DNA from: Methylobacterium sp. B4
GTDB taxonomy: Bacteria > Pseudomonadota > Alphaproteobacteria > Rhizobiales > Beijerinckiaceae
Assembly (NCBI RefSeq): GCF_003201865.1
Contig: NZ_QJJJ01000011.1
Location: forward strand, 1-64,000
Length of the DNA stretch: 64,000 nt
Direction of reading: 5' to 3'
In this document: positions 63,833-64,000 of the stretch, piece by piece
Numbering within the stretch: the first letter of the stretch is position 1
How the letters are laid out: each line of letters starts with the position of its first letter
Translations under genes and position numbers: made by a program
Notes under the pieces: model-generated
The model's input: only the letters and a program-made list of their open reading frames with translations
Database searches by the model: none
What the model was told of the DNA's origin: nothing

Positions 63833-64000
63833 ATAACCGTCACCCTCTCCGATCGCGGCTCACGACGCTTGCCGGCTCGGGCACGGGCCCGTACGCGGCC
63901 CGGAGCGCGTGAACGTCAGTGAACCTTGGGAAAACCTGAATCCGCACGGCGTGAAGCGACCCCATCAGGCGGCCTCGGCGGCGCCTGCCTGCAACGCGCC

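Overview
The window is GC-rich throughout, with strong G/C bias at third codon positions. It looks like chromosome or large replicon of an alphaproteobacterium of the order Hyphomicrobiales, most likely Methylobacterium or Methylorubrum. The reasons are the gene set (a kaiC-kaiB-kaiB-hybrid kinase operon, an IalB-type periplasmic protein, DUF3597, a PmtA-type phospholipid methyltransferase, many EmrAB-like and two-component genes) and the codon use. The species is an inference; no rRNA or housekeeping marker here settles it.

Layout. (1) 1-9 kb, defence-like accessory region: a left-truncated DUF262/DUF1524 (GmrSD-type restriction) protein, short hypothetical ORFs, and an 1877-aa DUF4011 / SF1 helicase / Vsr-like nuclease / DUF3320 protein with a tiny coupled ORF after it. 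(2) 9.3-25.2 kb: a 5114-aa autotransporter adhesin built from beta-strand repeats, with a 3-fold duplicated module, followed after 5 nt by an IalB-family gene. (3) 25.2-28.4 kb, gene-poor accessory DNA: an ArdC-type antirestriction gene with a GTGA-coupled partner of unknown function. (4) 28.4-36.2 kb, core-like: tRNA-Gly(GCC), a Nudix hydrolase, DUF3597, an SsuA/TauA-type ABC importer, a TerB-like protein, release factor 3, a short-chain dehydrogenase and tRNA-Gln(TTG). (5) 36.2-39.7 kb, scarred region behind tRNA-Gln: a gene remnant, a dead IS630 transposase (one nonsense codon and two frameshifts), a SnoaL-like gene and two small membrane proteins. (6) 39.7-48.5 kb, iron/metal and signalling: a TonB-dependent siderophore receptor with DUF3649, PepSY and DUF3325 membrane genes, a thermonuclease-like gene, a PepSY-RR-HK operon and a lone receiver protein. 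(7) 48.9-53.0 kb: kaiC-kaiB-kaiB-hybrid histidine kinase, every junction a 4-nt stop/start overlap. (8) 53-64 kb, core-like: Sua5, acyl-CoA dehydrogenase, a divergent TetR and EmrAB-type efflux pair with two visible operators, a sensor kinase, TVP38 and PmtA.

How the genes fit together. The left end is a small antiphage/antirestriction neighbourhood. The giant adhesin and IalB probably form one cell-surface expression unit. The siderophore receptor and its three small membrane partners form an iron-acquisition operon, with palindromic candidate operator DNA upstream. The Kai operon looks like a non-cyanobacterial timing or stress-signalling module in which the kinase is the output. The least explained pieces are the small coupled ORFs beside the defence genes, the ArdC partner gene, the architecture of the giant adhesin and an outward-facing terminator behind the kai operon. 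I found no CRISPR array, prophage core genes or complete transposon.
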